The notes below the pieces were generated by a model that made no database searches, was not told the DNA's origin, and worked only from the letters and a program-made list of their open reading frames with translations. A DNA stretch of 64,000 nucleotides from CAZNOG01 sp964574635 (GTDB taxonomy: Bacteria > Bacteroidota > Bacteroidia > Flavobacteriales_D > Cryomorphaceae): NCBI GenBank assembly GCA_964574635.1, contig CAZNOG010000016.1, positions 1 through 64,000 on the forward strand. Direction: 5' to 3'. The translations under genes were made by a program, and so were the position numbers. Positions 7,366 to 17,407 of the stretch are shown here, piece by piece. Each line of letters begins with the position of its first letter. The stretch's first letter is position 1.

Positions 7366-10300
7366 ATGCGAACCAAGACCCAGTCCATTTCCTCACTTCT
7401 TTTTTTGTTTTTCCTACACTCATCCCTTTGGGGGCAGATGTCCGGGAACTACGAGATCAACCCTTCAGGCGGCGGTGACTTCACCTCGATAAATGCAGCC
7501 GCAGCCGCGCTGAATAGCCAAGGTATGAGCGGCAACGTCACGCTGAGGCTGGCCAACGGACTCTATGAGGAACAAGCCTGGTTTGAAATTCCCGACCAAA
7601 CCGAATCCCAAATGCTCACCATCGAATCGATGAGCGGCGATGAGGCGGACGTGGTCATTTCTTACGTCGATGCCGGCGAAGAAACGAATTATCAATTGGC
7701 TTTCAGTGGTATACAGGCGCTGACCATACGCAATATTTCCATCAACACCTCCGAAGCCGATCATGGGCTTGGGATTTTGCTCCACAGCCTCTGCCGAAAC
7801 ATCACCATCGACAATATCAGCCATCACGGCAACCGCGACGATCCGGCGATTCAGGGGGGTATCACCGATGATTTCTTCGTCCCAAGCGAGCCGATTCACC
7901 ATCTGACGGTGACGAATTCTCATTTCCATCGCTGCTCGGCGGGTGTGCAGTCGGGCAATGCGTTCTTGAGCTATCCCGACGAAAATCCCAGCGATTACAC
8001 CATAACGAACAACGTTTTCTTCGACGCGAATGGCTTGGAATTGAATCACGTGGATGGAGTCGTGATCGAAGATAACCTGGCTTATGGAGAGCAGTTCAAT
8101 GTGATTGGCTTCGCCATCACAAATTGCACCGATATGCGTCTACAGCGGAATATCGTCTACAAATCCATGGAAACGGTGCGTATTACGAACTGCGTAGGAA
8201 CGGAGGATAACCCCATCTTGATCGCAAACAACTTTTTTTCCGGATTCAATGAAATCGTCTCCCTGTCGACGAACGAGCACCTCCTATTTGCCCACAACTC
8301 GGTGTACGGCGACGACCAGAACCCGGTACTCTCCGTGTTCATGAACCAAGATTCCCGAATCGTCAACAACATCTTTTTTCAAAATCATACGGAGGGTATC
8401 GTCACCTATATCTTCCCCGATAGTCCGGAATCCTACTTGGCTCTTATCGATTTCAATTGTTTCTACAGCAATGGATTTTACACGTATGTATTCACCGACA
8501 CGGGCATTTCCTACCTGAATTACGATGAATTCGTGGAGCTCACCGGATGGGAAGCCGACGGCATTTCCATTCATCCCGATTTTGCCGAACCCGGCGTGGA
8601 CCTTCACGTTCAGAACCAATTGCTCAACCAAGGGACTCCCTTGGATGAAATCCCCACAGACATCGATGGGGAACTGCGGAATCAAACCAACCCCACCATT
8701 GGCGCCGATGAAATGGACGGTGTGGCGATCACGGCCGATCTCACCATCGATACGGTAATTACTTCCGGCGACCCGGTGGGTGGAGAGCCATTGACCGTGC
8801 AGTGGTCGGGAGCAAACAACGGCAATACCGATTTTTCCGCTCCCTGGATAGACCGCATCTTCCTTTCGGATGATGCCGTCCTCGACGAATCGGACCAAGA
8901 ACTGTATGAGTATGAAGTGCAGGTTGGCGTGCCGGCTTTCGGAACTTATCAACGGCAACAAATCATCACGCTGGATTTGGCGCTCCAAGGCACAAAGTAC
9001 ATCATCGTAAAAATAGATGCGGAAGCGCAACTCATTGAAGATAACGCGAATAATACGGCGGTTTCGGCACCGTTTACCGTTACCGCCCCGAGTTTGCCCA
9101 ATCTGGTGGTCACCGCCATCGAAATGCCGGACAACGTGTTTTCGGGCACCCAACTCCAGGTCGATTTTACGGTGACCAATACGGGAACCGCACCGGCGGT
9201 GGGCGAATGGAAGGACTTTCTGTGGTATGAAACTCAATTGGAAAACTTCGCGGCGGCAAATTACCCCATAGCCAATGACCCCGTCGCCCTAGGCGATAAT
9301 GTGGTGGGGCTGATGCCCGGCGATTCCTACCAGGGAAGCGTCATTTTCGAAACTCCGTACATCGGTCAGGGATACGCCTATGTGCGGGTGCAAACCGATG
9401 GCTACGACCAAGTGGTGGAGGAGGTGGACGGCAACGACAATTTCTCCGACGCTATGGTCGATTCGGTTTTTGTGAACCAAAGCCCACTGGCCGACTTGAT
9501 CGTGGAAGACATCCAAGTGCCCGCCGAGAGTTTTGCCGGTGAGGAAGTCACCATCTCGTATACAGTCCGGAATGTGGGAACCGAAACCACTTCTCCCACG
9601 GAATTGCCCCACGACTTTTACTATGGGTGGTTGTGGGGAGTATTCTCGGGCGATTGGGTGGATTACATCTATTTCAGCGATACCACACTTTCTTTTGGAC
9701 CCTCAGATTACAAACGGGTGTTCAGCCGTGCCGGAAACCTGGAAGTCGATGATACCTACATTGTTTCGATGACGATTACCCTGCCTGAATGTACGGAGGG
9801 AGAATTCGTCTTCACCATCTACGCTGATCGGTGGAACCACGTGGCTGAATTGAATGAAGAAAATAACGCCTTGGTTTCCTCGCCTATCACCATCATTCCC
9901 CGTCCAGCTCCCGACCTCGTTCCCACCGCCGAAGTTCCGCTTTCCGGGTGGGAGAGTAATACCACCGCCACGCTGAGCTACCAAGTAGAAAATTTAGGCG
10001 CCGATACCGCCTTCGGAGTCTGGAGAGACCGGATATTCGTCTCCTACAGCGACACTTTTATGTTCGATATCAGTGAAATGACCGCGGATACCTTCCGAAA
10101 CGTCGACATGGCACCGGATGATGTACTCGATTTTGAAATCCAGTTTGAGATTCCGCACGAAATTTACGGTGATGCCTATGTTTATTTGTGGGTGGATGCG
10201 GTAAATGACGCGTGTGAGTACCCGAATGACGATAACAACATCGTTAGATTCCCCGTGTCCGTTGCACAGAGTCCTGCTCCCGATCTGGAAGTGGAATTCA

Positions 10301-13300
10301 CCGCACCGGGGGCCTTGCTCACGGCCGGTGATGATTTGGATATGAATGTCCACGTGAGTAACAATGGCGAGGTACCTACCGAAGTGGACACCTGGCGAGA
10401 TCGCATCTACCTCAGAAGTGAAACCTCCGATGAGATTCTGCATTTCGAAGATATTTTTAGATCGGGCATACTGCCGGCCGGAGCCACTTATCTTTTGTCC
10501 GCCCCTTTCCGAATTCCCTTGGACATACCTCCCGGATTTTACACCCTCGGTATTTATACCGATGGAGATGAGGAAGTCTGGGAAAACGGAATGGAAGAAA
10601 ATAACCACAAGGTCACCGATGTATTTCAGATCGTGCACGACAGCACCCGGGCTCCCGATCGGCTGCCGATTTCTCTCCTGCCCCAAAACTGGAAGGCCGG
10701 AGAGAACTTCGAAGTGGAAATCAACGTGAAAAACCAAGGGGCGGCCATCGACATGGCTACGTGGGTGGATGAATTGGTGTTGGTGGATGCTCTCGGGAAT
10801 GAATGGAATTCAGCGACGAGCATCTTTTCCGGAGAGTTACCTGCCAACGCGTCTTACACCGCCGTTTTTGAAATGGAATTTCCCGTGGGACTGCCGGAAA
10901 ATGCCGTGCTGATCGCAGAGGTGGACACTTCCGATGAGGTCTTCGAATACTTTGGAGAGAACAATACTCGGGAGTTTGCACTGCAGGTGGAGACCGGACC
11001 TGCACCGGACTTCTCGCCAACCGATTTGGAAGTGCCCGTGCATGTACACGCCGGTCAGGAAATCACCCTCTCCGTACTTCGAAATAATTTCGGGGATGCT
11101 GCCGTGACCAACCGAAACTGGGTGGAAAGGGTGCTGCTCTCTTCGGATGATTTCCCCGACGAAGACGACTATACTCTGAGGTCCTACATTTATATGGCCG
11201 AAGCGTTCGATGCGAATTTCACGGACAATTTCACCGACAGCATCGCTATCCCGCTCAACCGTGTGGGCGAGTACTACGTGATTTTCGTCATGGATGCCGA
11301 CGATCAAATCGCGGAAGGAACCAATGAAATGAATAACCACGTGGTGAGCACCCAAACCCTGCTCGTCGATCTTCCACCACCGGTCGATTTTGCCACGGAG
11401 TTCGTGGACATCGACATAGTCGATGGCAATCCGGAAAGAATGGAGTACTCCGTCCAAAATACAAGTACCAACAACTTCGTAGGGAAATTTTACAACACGT
11501 GGTTCTTGTCCGAGGATGATGTGTATTCCCTCGATGACAAATTATTGGGGCTGGATATCGTGGCTGATTATGACAATTTTGGCGGGAAAATCGTGCTTGG
11601 GCCGGGCGAAACGGCGGGGCAATTTTCAAATTTCATCTACGTGCCTGTCGTGGCGGGGGAATACTACATCATTCAAAAGATCGATGCCTTTCTCAACGTT
11701 TACGAATCGGATGAGACCAACAATACCCGGGTCTTCGGGCCTTTCGAAATCGACAACGTGCCAGAGATTTTCCCCGGAGTCACCTACGAACGGCAGTTTG
11801 GCAGAAACTCATATCAATCCGAAGACAATGACCTTTCCTTCTCTCATTACGGTTGGAATATCAGCGTATCATCACTGTCATACGACTCAGGCTATGACCC
11901 CACACCGGACAGGCACGATTACAAAATCCAAATTCCCAATGGCTTTGGGATGATCGCCCACATGTGGGAAGACGAGGAGGAAAACGAGCAATACGGCATG
12001 GGCAATGAAAGCCAACCGGTCTACGAAATGTACGTTGGAGAGGGCTTCGTTCCCACGCCTTTGGAGCATGACTTTCGCCATGACAGCCCCATGCAAAGCG
12101 AGCAACACGTGATCGTACCGGTGGGTGCGGAGCGCATGGACTACATCAAAACACAAGCCCCTTACATTCCGCCGCATTTCCATCCGGCTTTTGTGCCCGT
12201 AAGCAATTACTTCCTCCGCGCTGAACTCAAATCGTTCAGCGTATACGACCTTCATCCCGAATGGGTGGGAACTTCCCACAATACCACGCTCCGTATCTCG
12301 GGTTTCGACCTCGCGGATAGCGCCGGTTTGGATGTGGCTTTGATTCAAGGTATGGATACGGTCTACGCTTTTGAGACCTACCCACAAAACCCCTCCGAAC
12401 TTGTTGCCTACATCGACATGCGCAATTCACCTCCGGGTATGTATGAATTGATGGTGCGTAAGCGGTCCTCGGGCGACTATACCGTTTGGGAAGAACCGGT
12501 GGAGGTGCGTGAAGATGAGGCGGCCGTGTTGTTTGCGGAAGTGAACGCACCCACGTCTTCCCGCTCCGATGAGGATTTTACGATCACTGTTTCCTACGGC
12601 AACCACGGCTACTCGAATTTCTACGATATGATCCTGATCTTGGCCGTTTTCATGGAAGACTCGGGCAGCACGGGCTTGGATGTCGATTTTTTGGGGAGTA
12701 CATTTCCGGGATATGACGGCACGGGCTTTATCTCAACGGAGTACAACGCCGCCGAACCCATTTTGCTCGGGGTGTTCGACGATGCCGTGTACTATGGCGC
12801 ATATGTACCCATAGTCCATGCGCGGTCTCGTGAGAGCTTTCACTTCGAGATAAACGGCTCCCTTCCCGGAACCGTCGTTTTTCAAGCGAGCTTGGGCGTG
12901 CTGAATAGGTCGCCATACACTTTCACAGGCAGGGTGGAGGACGCCGGCACCAGCTATTACGTTACCATGCTCGCAAATGCCATAGGCGGCGCCACGGGTG
13001 TTTTGGCCGATTTCGCGAAAAGGGATTGCGGTCAAATTCTCAATGCCGACGCCATGACCCAAAGATTGGCGGAGCAAACCTACGCCGTGGCGGAAAAAGC
13101 CAGAGGTGCATCGGGCTTCAAAGACGATGTAAAGAAGAACATAAATGAATTCATCGATCACGACTCCAACATCAAGCAGCGGTACGACGCGTTCAAGGGC
13201 CTGATCGACCAAAAGAAGGAACTCGATCTAACCGCAAATGAGGATACGCCCTTTTACACGGAATTGACGGACATGTTCGATTGCATAAACGATGACAGTG

Positions 13301-14637
13301 AGAGCGATTATGTAGACATGAGCTATACCGATAATAAGTGTGAACAAATCGCCACGTGGTCGCAAGGAGGCACAACCTATCGCGTGAAAGTGAATATGCG
13401 GAGGGAGGGTAGTCATGTTTGTCCGCTGCCGCAGCCGCAGCCGCCTCGCATTACACACCACAATCCCAAGGATCGGAAGAAAACGGAAAACACCAACTCC
13501 AAAGACCCGAACGAAATCGTGGGGCCCCGCGGAACCGGTCCGGCCAGGTTGGTGGAAGGTTCGGAAACCTTCGAGTATACGGTATACTTCGAAAATACAC
13601 CGGAATCCACGGCGCCGGCTGCCCGCGTGCGCATCGACAACCCGTTGGACTCCAACCTGAGAACCGTGAGTTTCCGCGTGATTTCTTTCGGATTTGCCGA
13701 TACCGCCTTCCACTTCAATGCTTCGCCCTTCGTGCAGGAGACCTTTCCATTGGGAAGTGCATTCCAAAACCAGTCGCTGCGCTTTATCGCCGGCACCAAT
13801 CCCACGACCAACAAAGCTTTCTTCGAACTGATCACCATCAATCCCGAAACGCAAGGCATCGTCACGGGGGCCTATGATGGTTTTTTGTGGCCCAACGACA
13901 GCACAGGTCGTGGACAGGGATTCGTGACCTACCAAATCGAGGCGGTGCGCGATCTCAGTCCGGGCACCCGTATCCAAAACAAGGCGGCCATCATTTTCGA
14001 TAACAACGAAATCATCGAAACCAATACCTGGAGCAATACCATCGCCGGGGGTGAGCTGGCCAGCGCGGTGCGCGATCTGCCGCTCTACAGCCCGGAATCA
14101 TTCGAAGTGAAGTGGGAAAACCTCACCCCGCCTTTCGGTCCGCCGGTAGAAGCTTTTGACGTGTACTACCGAGAAGTGGGAGGCGAAAAAGGCTGGACCA
14201 AGTGGCTGGACGATGCCAAACAGTTCGGTAAGAAATTTCAAGGCAAACCCGGTTCCTCCTATGAGTTTTATTCCCGCGCAAGATCGGGTGAACTCTACGA
14301 ATCGGTGGATGAATCCCCACAAGCCAAAACCACCGTCCTGGATTTCCGCGGCGGACTCGGGAATGGAGAAATCCGGGTGTTTCCCAACCCCTCCATCGGA
14401 CCCGCCACCTTGGTATACCGCAGTCCCGGAGCAGGGTCGACTCTGACAGTGAGCTTGAACGATGTGAGCGGGCGCACCATTTCCTCCGAACAATTCACCG
14501 CCTCGGGCGATGGAGTGCAATTTTTCTCACTGCCACTCACCTCGGTCAGCGCCGGTATGTACGTGGTCAGTTTGCATCACGGAGATAATCTTTTGGGGTC
14601 TTGCCGCCTTGTGACGACCGGCGATCGGAAGGATTGA
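7366..14637 (+). CDS. giant secreted protein: beta-helix, eight CARDB-like repeats, T9SS type A sorting domain
   Basis: 2423 residues. Residues 1-24 are a signal peptide ending WGQ. About 25-450 is a right-handed beta-helix-like region (repeated NITIDNIS, TITNNVFF and RIVNNIFF type rungs). About 455-1465 holds eight CARDB-like repeats of 115-145 residues, each with a WxDRIFLS-like strand, an ExNN turn and a PAPDL-like boundary. About 1465-1990 is an unassigned region. About 2045-2225 is the SKDPNEIVGPRGTG-type conserved domain found in large surface proteins. About 2235-2325 is fibronectin III-like. About 2333-2423 is a T9SS type A C-terminal domain (VFPNPSIGPATLVY ... GMYVVSL). It is probably exported by T9SS and anchored or released at the surface, perhaps as an adhesin. 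No catalytic motif is seen. Confidence 0.88.
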   Translation: MRTKTQSISSLLFLFFLHSSLWGQMSGNYEINPSGGGDFTSINAAAAALNSQGMSGNVTLRLANGLYEEQAWFEIPDQTESQMLTIESMSGDEADVVISYVDAGEETNYQLAFSGIQALTIRNISINTSEADHGLGILLHSLCRNITIDNISHHGNRDDPAIQGGITDDFFVPSEPIHHLTVTNSHFHRCSAGVQSGNAFLSYPDENPSDYTITNNVFFDANGLELNHVDGVVIEDNLAYGEQFNVIGFAITNCTDMRLQRNIVYKSMETVRITNCVGTEDNPILIANNFFSGFNEIVSLSTNEHLLFAHNSVYGDDQNPVLSVFMNQDSRIVNNIFFQNHTEGIVTYIFPDSPESYLALIDFNCFYSNGFYTYVFTDTGISYLNYDEFVELTGWEADGISIHPDFAEPGVDLHVQNQLLNQGTPLDEIPTDIDGELRNQTNPTIGADEMDGVAITADLTIDTVITSGDPVGGEPLTVQWSGANNGNTDFSAPWIDRIFLSDDAVLDESDQELYEYEVQVGVPAFGTYQRQQIITLDLALQGTKYIIVKIDAEAQLIEDNANNTAVSAPFTVTAPSLPNLVVTAIEMPDNVFSGTQLQVDFTVTNTGTAPAVGEWKDFLWYETQLENFAAANYPIANDPVALGDNVVGLMPGDSYQGSVIFETPYIGQGYAYVRVQTDGYDQVVEEVDGNDNFSDAMVDSVFVNQSPLADLIVEDIQVPAESFAGEEVTISYTVRNVGTETTSPTELPHDFYYGWLWGVFSGDWVDYIYFSDTTLSFGPSDYKRVFSRAGNLEVDDTYIVSMTITLPECTEGEFVFTIYADRWNHVAELNEENNALVSSPITIIPRPAPDLVPTAEVPLSGWESNTTATLSYQVENLGADTAFGVWRDRIFVSYSDTFMFDISEMTADTFRNVDMAPDDVLDFEIQFEIPHEIYGDAYVYLWVDAVNDACEYPNDDNNIVRFPVSVAQSPAPDLEVEFTAPGALLTAGDDLDMNVHVSNNGEVPTEVDTWRDRIYLRSETSDEILHFEDIFRSGILPAGATYLLSAPFRIPLDIPPGFYTLGIYTDGDEEVWENGMEENNHKVTDVFQIVHDSTRAPDRLPISLLPQNWKAGENFEVEINVKNQGAAIDMATWVDELVLVDALGNEWNSATSIFSGELPANASYTAVFEMEFPVGLPENAVLIAEVDTSDEVFEYFGENNTREFALQVETGPAPDFSPTDLEVPVHVHAGQEITLSVLRNNFGDAAVTNRNWVERVLLSSDDFPDEDDYTLRSYIYMAEAFDANFTDNFTDSIAIPLNRVGEYYVIFVMDADDQIAEGTNEMNNHVVSTQTLLVDLPPPVDFATEFVDIDIVDGNPERMEYSVQNTSTNNFVGKFYNTWFLSEDDVYSLDDKLLGLDIVADYDNFGGKIVLGPGETAGQFSNFIYVPVVAGEYYIIQKIDAFLNVYESDETNNTRVFGPFEIDNVPEIFPGVTYERQFGRNSYQSEDNDLSFSHYGWNISVSSLSYDSGYDPTPDRHDYKIQIPNGFGMIAHMWEDEEENEQYGMGNESQPVYEMYVGEGFVPTPLEHDFRHDSPMQSEQHVIVPVGAERMDYIKTQAPYIPPHFHPAFVPVSNYFLRAELKSFSVYDLHPEWVGTSHNTTLRISGFDLADSAGLDVALIQGMDTVYAFETYPQNPSELVAYIDMRNSPPGMYELMVRKRSSGDYTVWEEPVEVREDEAAVLFAEVNAPTSSRSDEDFTITVSYGNHGYSNFYDMILILAVFMEDSGSTGLDVDFLGSTFPGYDGTGFISTEYNAAEPILLGVFDDAVYYGAYVPIVHARSRESFHFEINGSLPGTVVFQASLGVLNRSPYTFTGRVEDAGTSYYVTMLANAIGGATGVLADFAKRDCGQILNADAMTQRLAEQTYAVAEKARGASGFKDDVKKNINEFIDHDSNIKQRYDAFKGLIDQKKELDLTANEDTPFYTELTDMFDCINDDSESDYVDMSYTDNKCEQIATWSQGGTTYRVKVNMRREGSHVCPLPQPQPPRITHHNPKDRKKTENTNSKDPNEIVGPRGTGPARLVEGSETFEYTVYFENTPESTAPAARVRIDNPLDSNLRTVSFRVISFGFADTAFHFNASPFVQETFPLGSAFQNQSLRFIAGTNPTTNKAFFELITINPETQGIVTGAYDGFLWPNDSTGRGQGFVTYQIEAVRDLSPGTRIQNKAAIIFDNNEIIETNTWSNTIAGGELASAVRDLPLYSPESFEVKWENLTPPFGPPVEAFDVYYREVGGEKGWTKWLDDAKQFGKKFQGKPGSSYEFYSRARSGELYESVDESPQAKTTVLDFRGGLGNGEIRVFPNPSIGPATLVYRSPGAGSTLTVSLNDVSGRTISSEQFTASGDGVQFFSLPLTSVSAGMYVVSLHHGDNLLGSCRLVTTGDRKD

Positions 14638-14648
14638 CCGGAAACACC

Positions 14649-15239
14649 TCAGTCCACGCTCTTCCACAGGTAGAGGCTGGCCACCGACCTGAAGGGCGTC
14701 CAGCGCTCGGACAATGTGACGAGCTCACCGTGAGGACGCTTCTCGCCCTCGAAATACAATCTTTCGATGGCGCGGCGTATGCCCAGATCGCCCACGGGAA
14801 ATACGTCTTCCCTCAACAGGGTGAAGATCAAAAACATATGCGCCGTCCATACGCCGATTCCCTTGATGCGCGTGAGGTGTTCGATCACTTCACCGTCGCT
14901 CATGTGCGACAGGTTTTCGTAATCGGCCGGGTCGTCGACGAAGGCTTGAGCCAAGGAGTGGAGGTATTCGATTTTCGGGCGGGACAAACCCACGCCCCGA
15001 AGGTCTTCCACGGATTGGCGAAGGGTGTTTTCAGGGGTGATCTCACGGTCGAGAAGCATATCGAAACGGCTCCAAATGGCGGCGGCCGAACGCAGGGACA
15101 ATTGCTGGGAAACGATGCTGCTGGCCAACGATTCGAAATTGCTCACCGGCGGAGGCAGCACGGGGGGATCGTGGGTTTCGATCACGCGTTTCATGATGGG
15201 GTCGGATCGCAGGTGGGCGACGGCTTTTGCAATGCGCAT
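14649..15239 (-). CDS. DNA-3-methyladenine glycosylase II family (AlkA-like)
   Basis: A 196-residue HhH-GPD protein. The helix-hairpin-helix is at LTRIKGIGVWTAHMFL (about 118-133) and the catalytic aspartate in VGDLGIRRAI (about 148). LRGVGLSRPKIEYL lies upstream, as in the AlkA/MAG family. It removes alkylated purines from DNA by base excision. It lacks the N-terminal domain of E. coli AlkA (about 280 residues), which is usual for the short bacterial MAG type. It is a single gene, divergent from the phosphorylase gene. Confidence 0.88.
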   Translation of the reverse strand: MRIAKAVAHLRSDPIMKRVIETHDPPVLPPPVSNFESLASSIVSQQLSLRSAAAIWSRFDMLLDREITPENTLRQSVEDLRGVGLSRPKIEYLHSLAQAFVDDPADYENLSHMSDGEVIEHLTRIKGIGVWTAHMFLIFTLLREDVFPVGDLGIRRAIERLYFEGEKRPHGELVTLSERWTPFRSVASLYLWKSVD

Positions 15240-15304
15240 TTTATCGGGGTGTCAAGGATGGATAAACAGTGGTGAAACAGAAGGCGGGTCACAAAGGTTG
15301 AGGT

Positions 15305-15312
15305 TATATTTG
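15305..15312 (+). promoter_or_regulatory. -7 element upstream of the glucan phosphorylase gene
   Basis: TATATTTG matches TAnnTTTG. A transcript starting near 15318 would leave about 60 nt before the ATG at 15378, or about 27 nt before an alternative GTG at 15345. A matching -33 element is not evident. Confidence 0.4.
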
Positions 15313-15377
15313 CACTGCGCGAAACCCGGAAATTGTGATCCGAGGTGCTTGCGCGTAAAACGCACAAACTGAACCCA

Positions 15378-16997
15378 ATGACGACCCACCCACAAAACAC
15401 CAAACCAAAAGTAGCTTATTTCTGCATGGAGTACGGCTTGGACGACAAGCTCAAAACGTACGCCGGGGGGTTGGGCATCCTCGCGGGCGATTTCCTCAAA
15501 GGCGCGAAAGACCACGGCTACCTCATGGTGGGCATAGGCATCAAGTGGCGCCAAGGATATACCGACCAATACTACGACGACCACGGAGTGTACGACTCGT
15601 ACCGCAGCCGCGCCTACGACTTTCTGGAAGACACCGGCGTGGTGGTCGACGTGGAAATCCGACGGAGGAAGGTGCCCGTGAAAGTGTGGAAGTGCACCGC
15701 TTTCGGAAACGTAGACTTGTACCTTCTCGACACCGAAGAGGCCGGAAACGGCGACGAGTGGATCACCGGCCAACTATACGGGTGGTTTGGCGAGGAGCGC
15801 ATCGCCCAGGAAATGGTGCTTGGAATCGGCGGGGTAAAAGCCCTGCGCGCCCTGGGCATCGACGTGGATGTGTACCATTTCAACGAAGGCCACGCCCTGT
15901 TCGCGGGTTTCGAACTGATCGCCGAAAAGAAACGAAGCGGCATGAGCACCGAAGAAGCGGTGGAAAACAGCCGAAAGGAAATCGTCTTCACCACCCACAC
16001 GCCCGTGGTGCAGGGCAACGAGTCGCATCCCATCGACCGTTTGATCTACATGGGCGCCAACTGCGGACTCACCGTCGAAGAACTCGTGAAACTGGGCGGT
16101 GCACCCTTTAATATGACGGTCGGCGCGTTGAGGCTTTCCCGAAAAGCCAATGCCGTGGCGCAACTTCACGGCGAAACGGCCAACCGCATGTGGGCCGACG
16201 TCGACGAGCGCGCGGAAATCATCGCCATCACCAACGCCATACACCATGGCACCTGGGTAGATCCTGCCATGATCGATGCCGCGGAAGGACGGGGCGACAT
16301 CCGGGAGGTGCACCTGAACAACAAACGCGCTTTGCTGAAAATGGTGAAGGAAAGAACCGGTGCGGATATGAAAGAAGACGTGCTGACCCTGGGTTTTTCA
16401 CGCCGGGCGGTGCCGTACAAACGAGCCAACTTGCTGTTCTCAAAGCCGGAAATCATCGACCCCCTTCTGCGGGAAGGCAAGTTGCAGATCGTGTATTCGG
16501 GCAAAGCCCACCCCCAAGACGACGGCAGCAAGCAACTCATCATGGAGATCGTGGGTTTCGGCAAGAAATACCCGAACGCGGTGGCCTACATCCCCAATTA
16601 CGACATTGCCGCCGGAGCCGCCCTGACCCGGGGTGCCGACGTGTGGCTCAACAATCCCCGCCGACCCAAAGAGGCCAGCGGCACATCGGGCATGAAAGCC
16701 GCCATGAACGGCGTGCTCAATTGCAGCGTACTCGACGGCTGGTGGCCCGAGGCGTGCGATCACGGTCGCAACGGATGGCAATTCGGCGACGGATTCGTGG
16801 GTGAAACCGAAGCGGAGCACGACGCCCACGACGGCGCGGCGCTGTACGACGTGCTGTTGAAGGAAGTCATCCCCACGTACTACGACAACCGACCGAAATG
16901 GGAGGAGATGATGAAACGCAGCATTCTCGACACCAAAGACGCCTTCGGCATGAAGCGCATGCTCGACGAATACCACGAGAAATTGTACCGGGTGTAA
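15378..16997 (+). CDS. glgP: alpha-glucan (glycogen) phosphorylase, short family
   Basis: This protein of about 539 residues belongs to the GT35-type phosphorylases that release glucose-1-phosphate from alpha-1,4-glucans. It starts KVAYFCMEYGL after a few residues. The pyridoxal-phosphate lysine lies in EASGTSGMKAAMNGVLN (Lys near 439), followed by SVLDGWWPE, which is typical of the short 'alpha-glucan family phosphorylase' group rather than the ~800-residue GlgP. ATG 15378 is preferred over GTG 15345 because family homology begins soon after it. The first codons (15379-15397) are an exact inverse 19-nt match to part of the G-rich motif at 5791-5809. Confidence 0.88.
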   Translation: MTTHPQNTKPKVAYFCMEYGLDDKLKTYAGGLGILAGDFLKGAKDHGYLMVGIGIKWRQGYTDQYYDDHGVYDSYRSRAYDFLEDTGVVVDVEIRRRKVPVKVWKCTAFGNVDLYLLDTEEAGNGDEWITGQLYGWFGEERIAQEMVLGIGGVKALRALGIDVDVYHFNEGHALFAGFELIAEKKRSGMSTEEAVENSRKEIVFTTHTPVVQGNESHPIDRLIYMGANCGLTVEELVKLGGAPFNMTVGALRLSRKANAVAQLHGETANRMWADVDERAEIIAITNAIHHGTWVDPAMIDAAEGRGDIREVHLNNKRALLKMVKERTGADMKEDVLTLGFSRRAVPYKRANLLFSKPEIIDPLLREGKLQIVYSGKAHPQDDGSKQLIMEIVGFGKKYPNAVAYIPNYDIAAGAALTRGADVWLNNPRRPKEASGTSGMKAAMNGVLNCSVLDGWWPEACDHGRNGWQFGDGFVGETEAEHDAHDGAALYDVLLKEVIPTYYDNRPKWEEMMKRSILDTKDAFGMKRMLDEYHEKLYRV

Positions 16998-17022
16998 GGC
17001 GGCGCCGGCTTGGGCTACTCGC

Positions 17023-17388
17023 TTACGCCGTGCGCAGGATTTTTTCCATTTTCCGTCCCTTCGCCAGTTCGTCCACCACCTTGTCGAGGTAGCGCACCTG
17101 CTTGGTAAGCGGATTCTCGATTTCTTCGATTTTGTATCCGCAAATGCTGCCTTTGATCATGTGGGCGTTGGCGTGCAGGGTGGCCCGGGAGAAGAACTCC
17201 GCGAAAGTCACTTTCTCCTCGATCAGCTTTTGAAGCTCATCGTCGCCGAAACCGGTGAGCCAATGGATGACCCGGTGAAGTTCTTCCACCGTACGGCCTT
17301 TGCGTTCCACCTTGGCCACGTAGTGGGGGTAAACCTCCGCGAAGGTCATGCGGGCTATGCGCTCGTTGTGTTCGGGTGTGGTTTTCAT
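17023..17388 (-). CDS. DUF2200 domain protein
   Basis: A 121-residue protein matching the whole DUF2200 family as I recall it: HNERIARMTFAEVYPHYVAK at the start, IHWLTGF, KVTFAEFF, and ICGYKIEEIENPL followed by a conserved VDELAKGRKMEKIL end. The biochemical role is unknown. It has no signal peptide and looks cytoplasmic and helical. It lies 19 bp downstream of the DOPA-dioxygenase-like gene on the same strand and may be co-transcribed with it. Confidence 0.85.
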   Translation of the reverse strand: MKTTPEHNERIARMTFAEVYPHYVAKVERKGRTVEELHRVIHWLTGFGDDELQKLIEEKVTFAEFFSRATLHANAHMIKGSICGYKIEEIENPLTKQVRYLDKVVDELAKGRKMEKILRTA

Positions 17389-17407
17389 TGCGGTGCGACA
17401 GTGGGAT

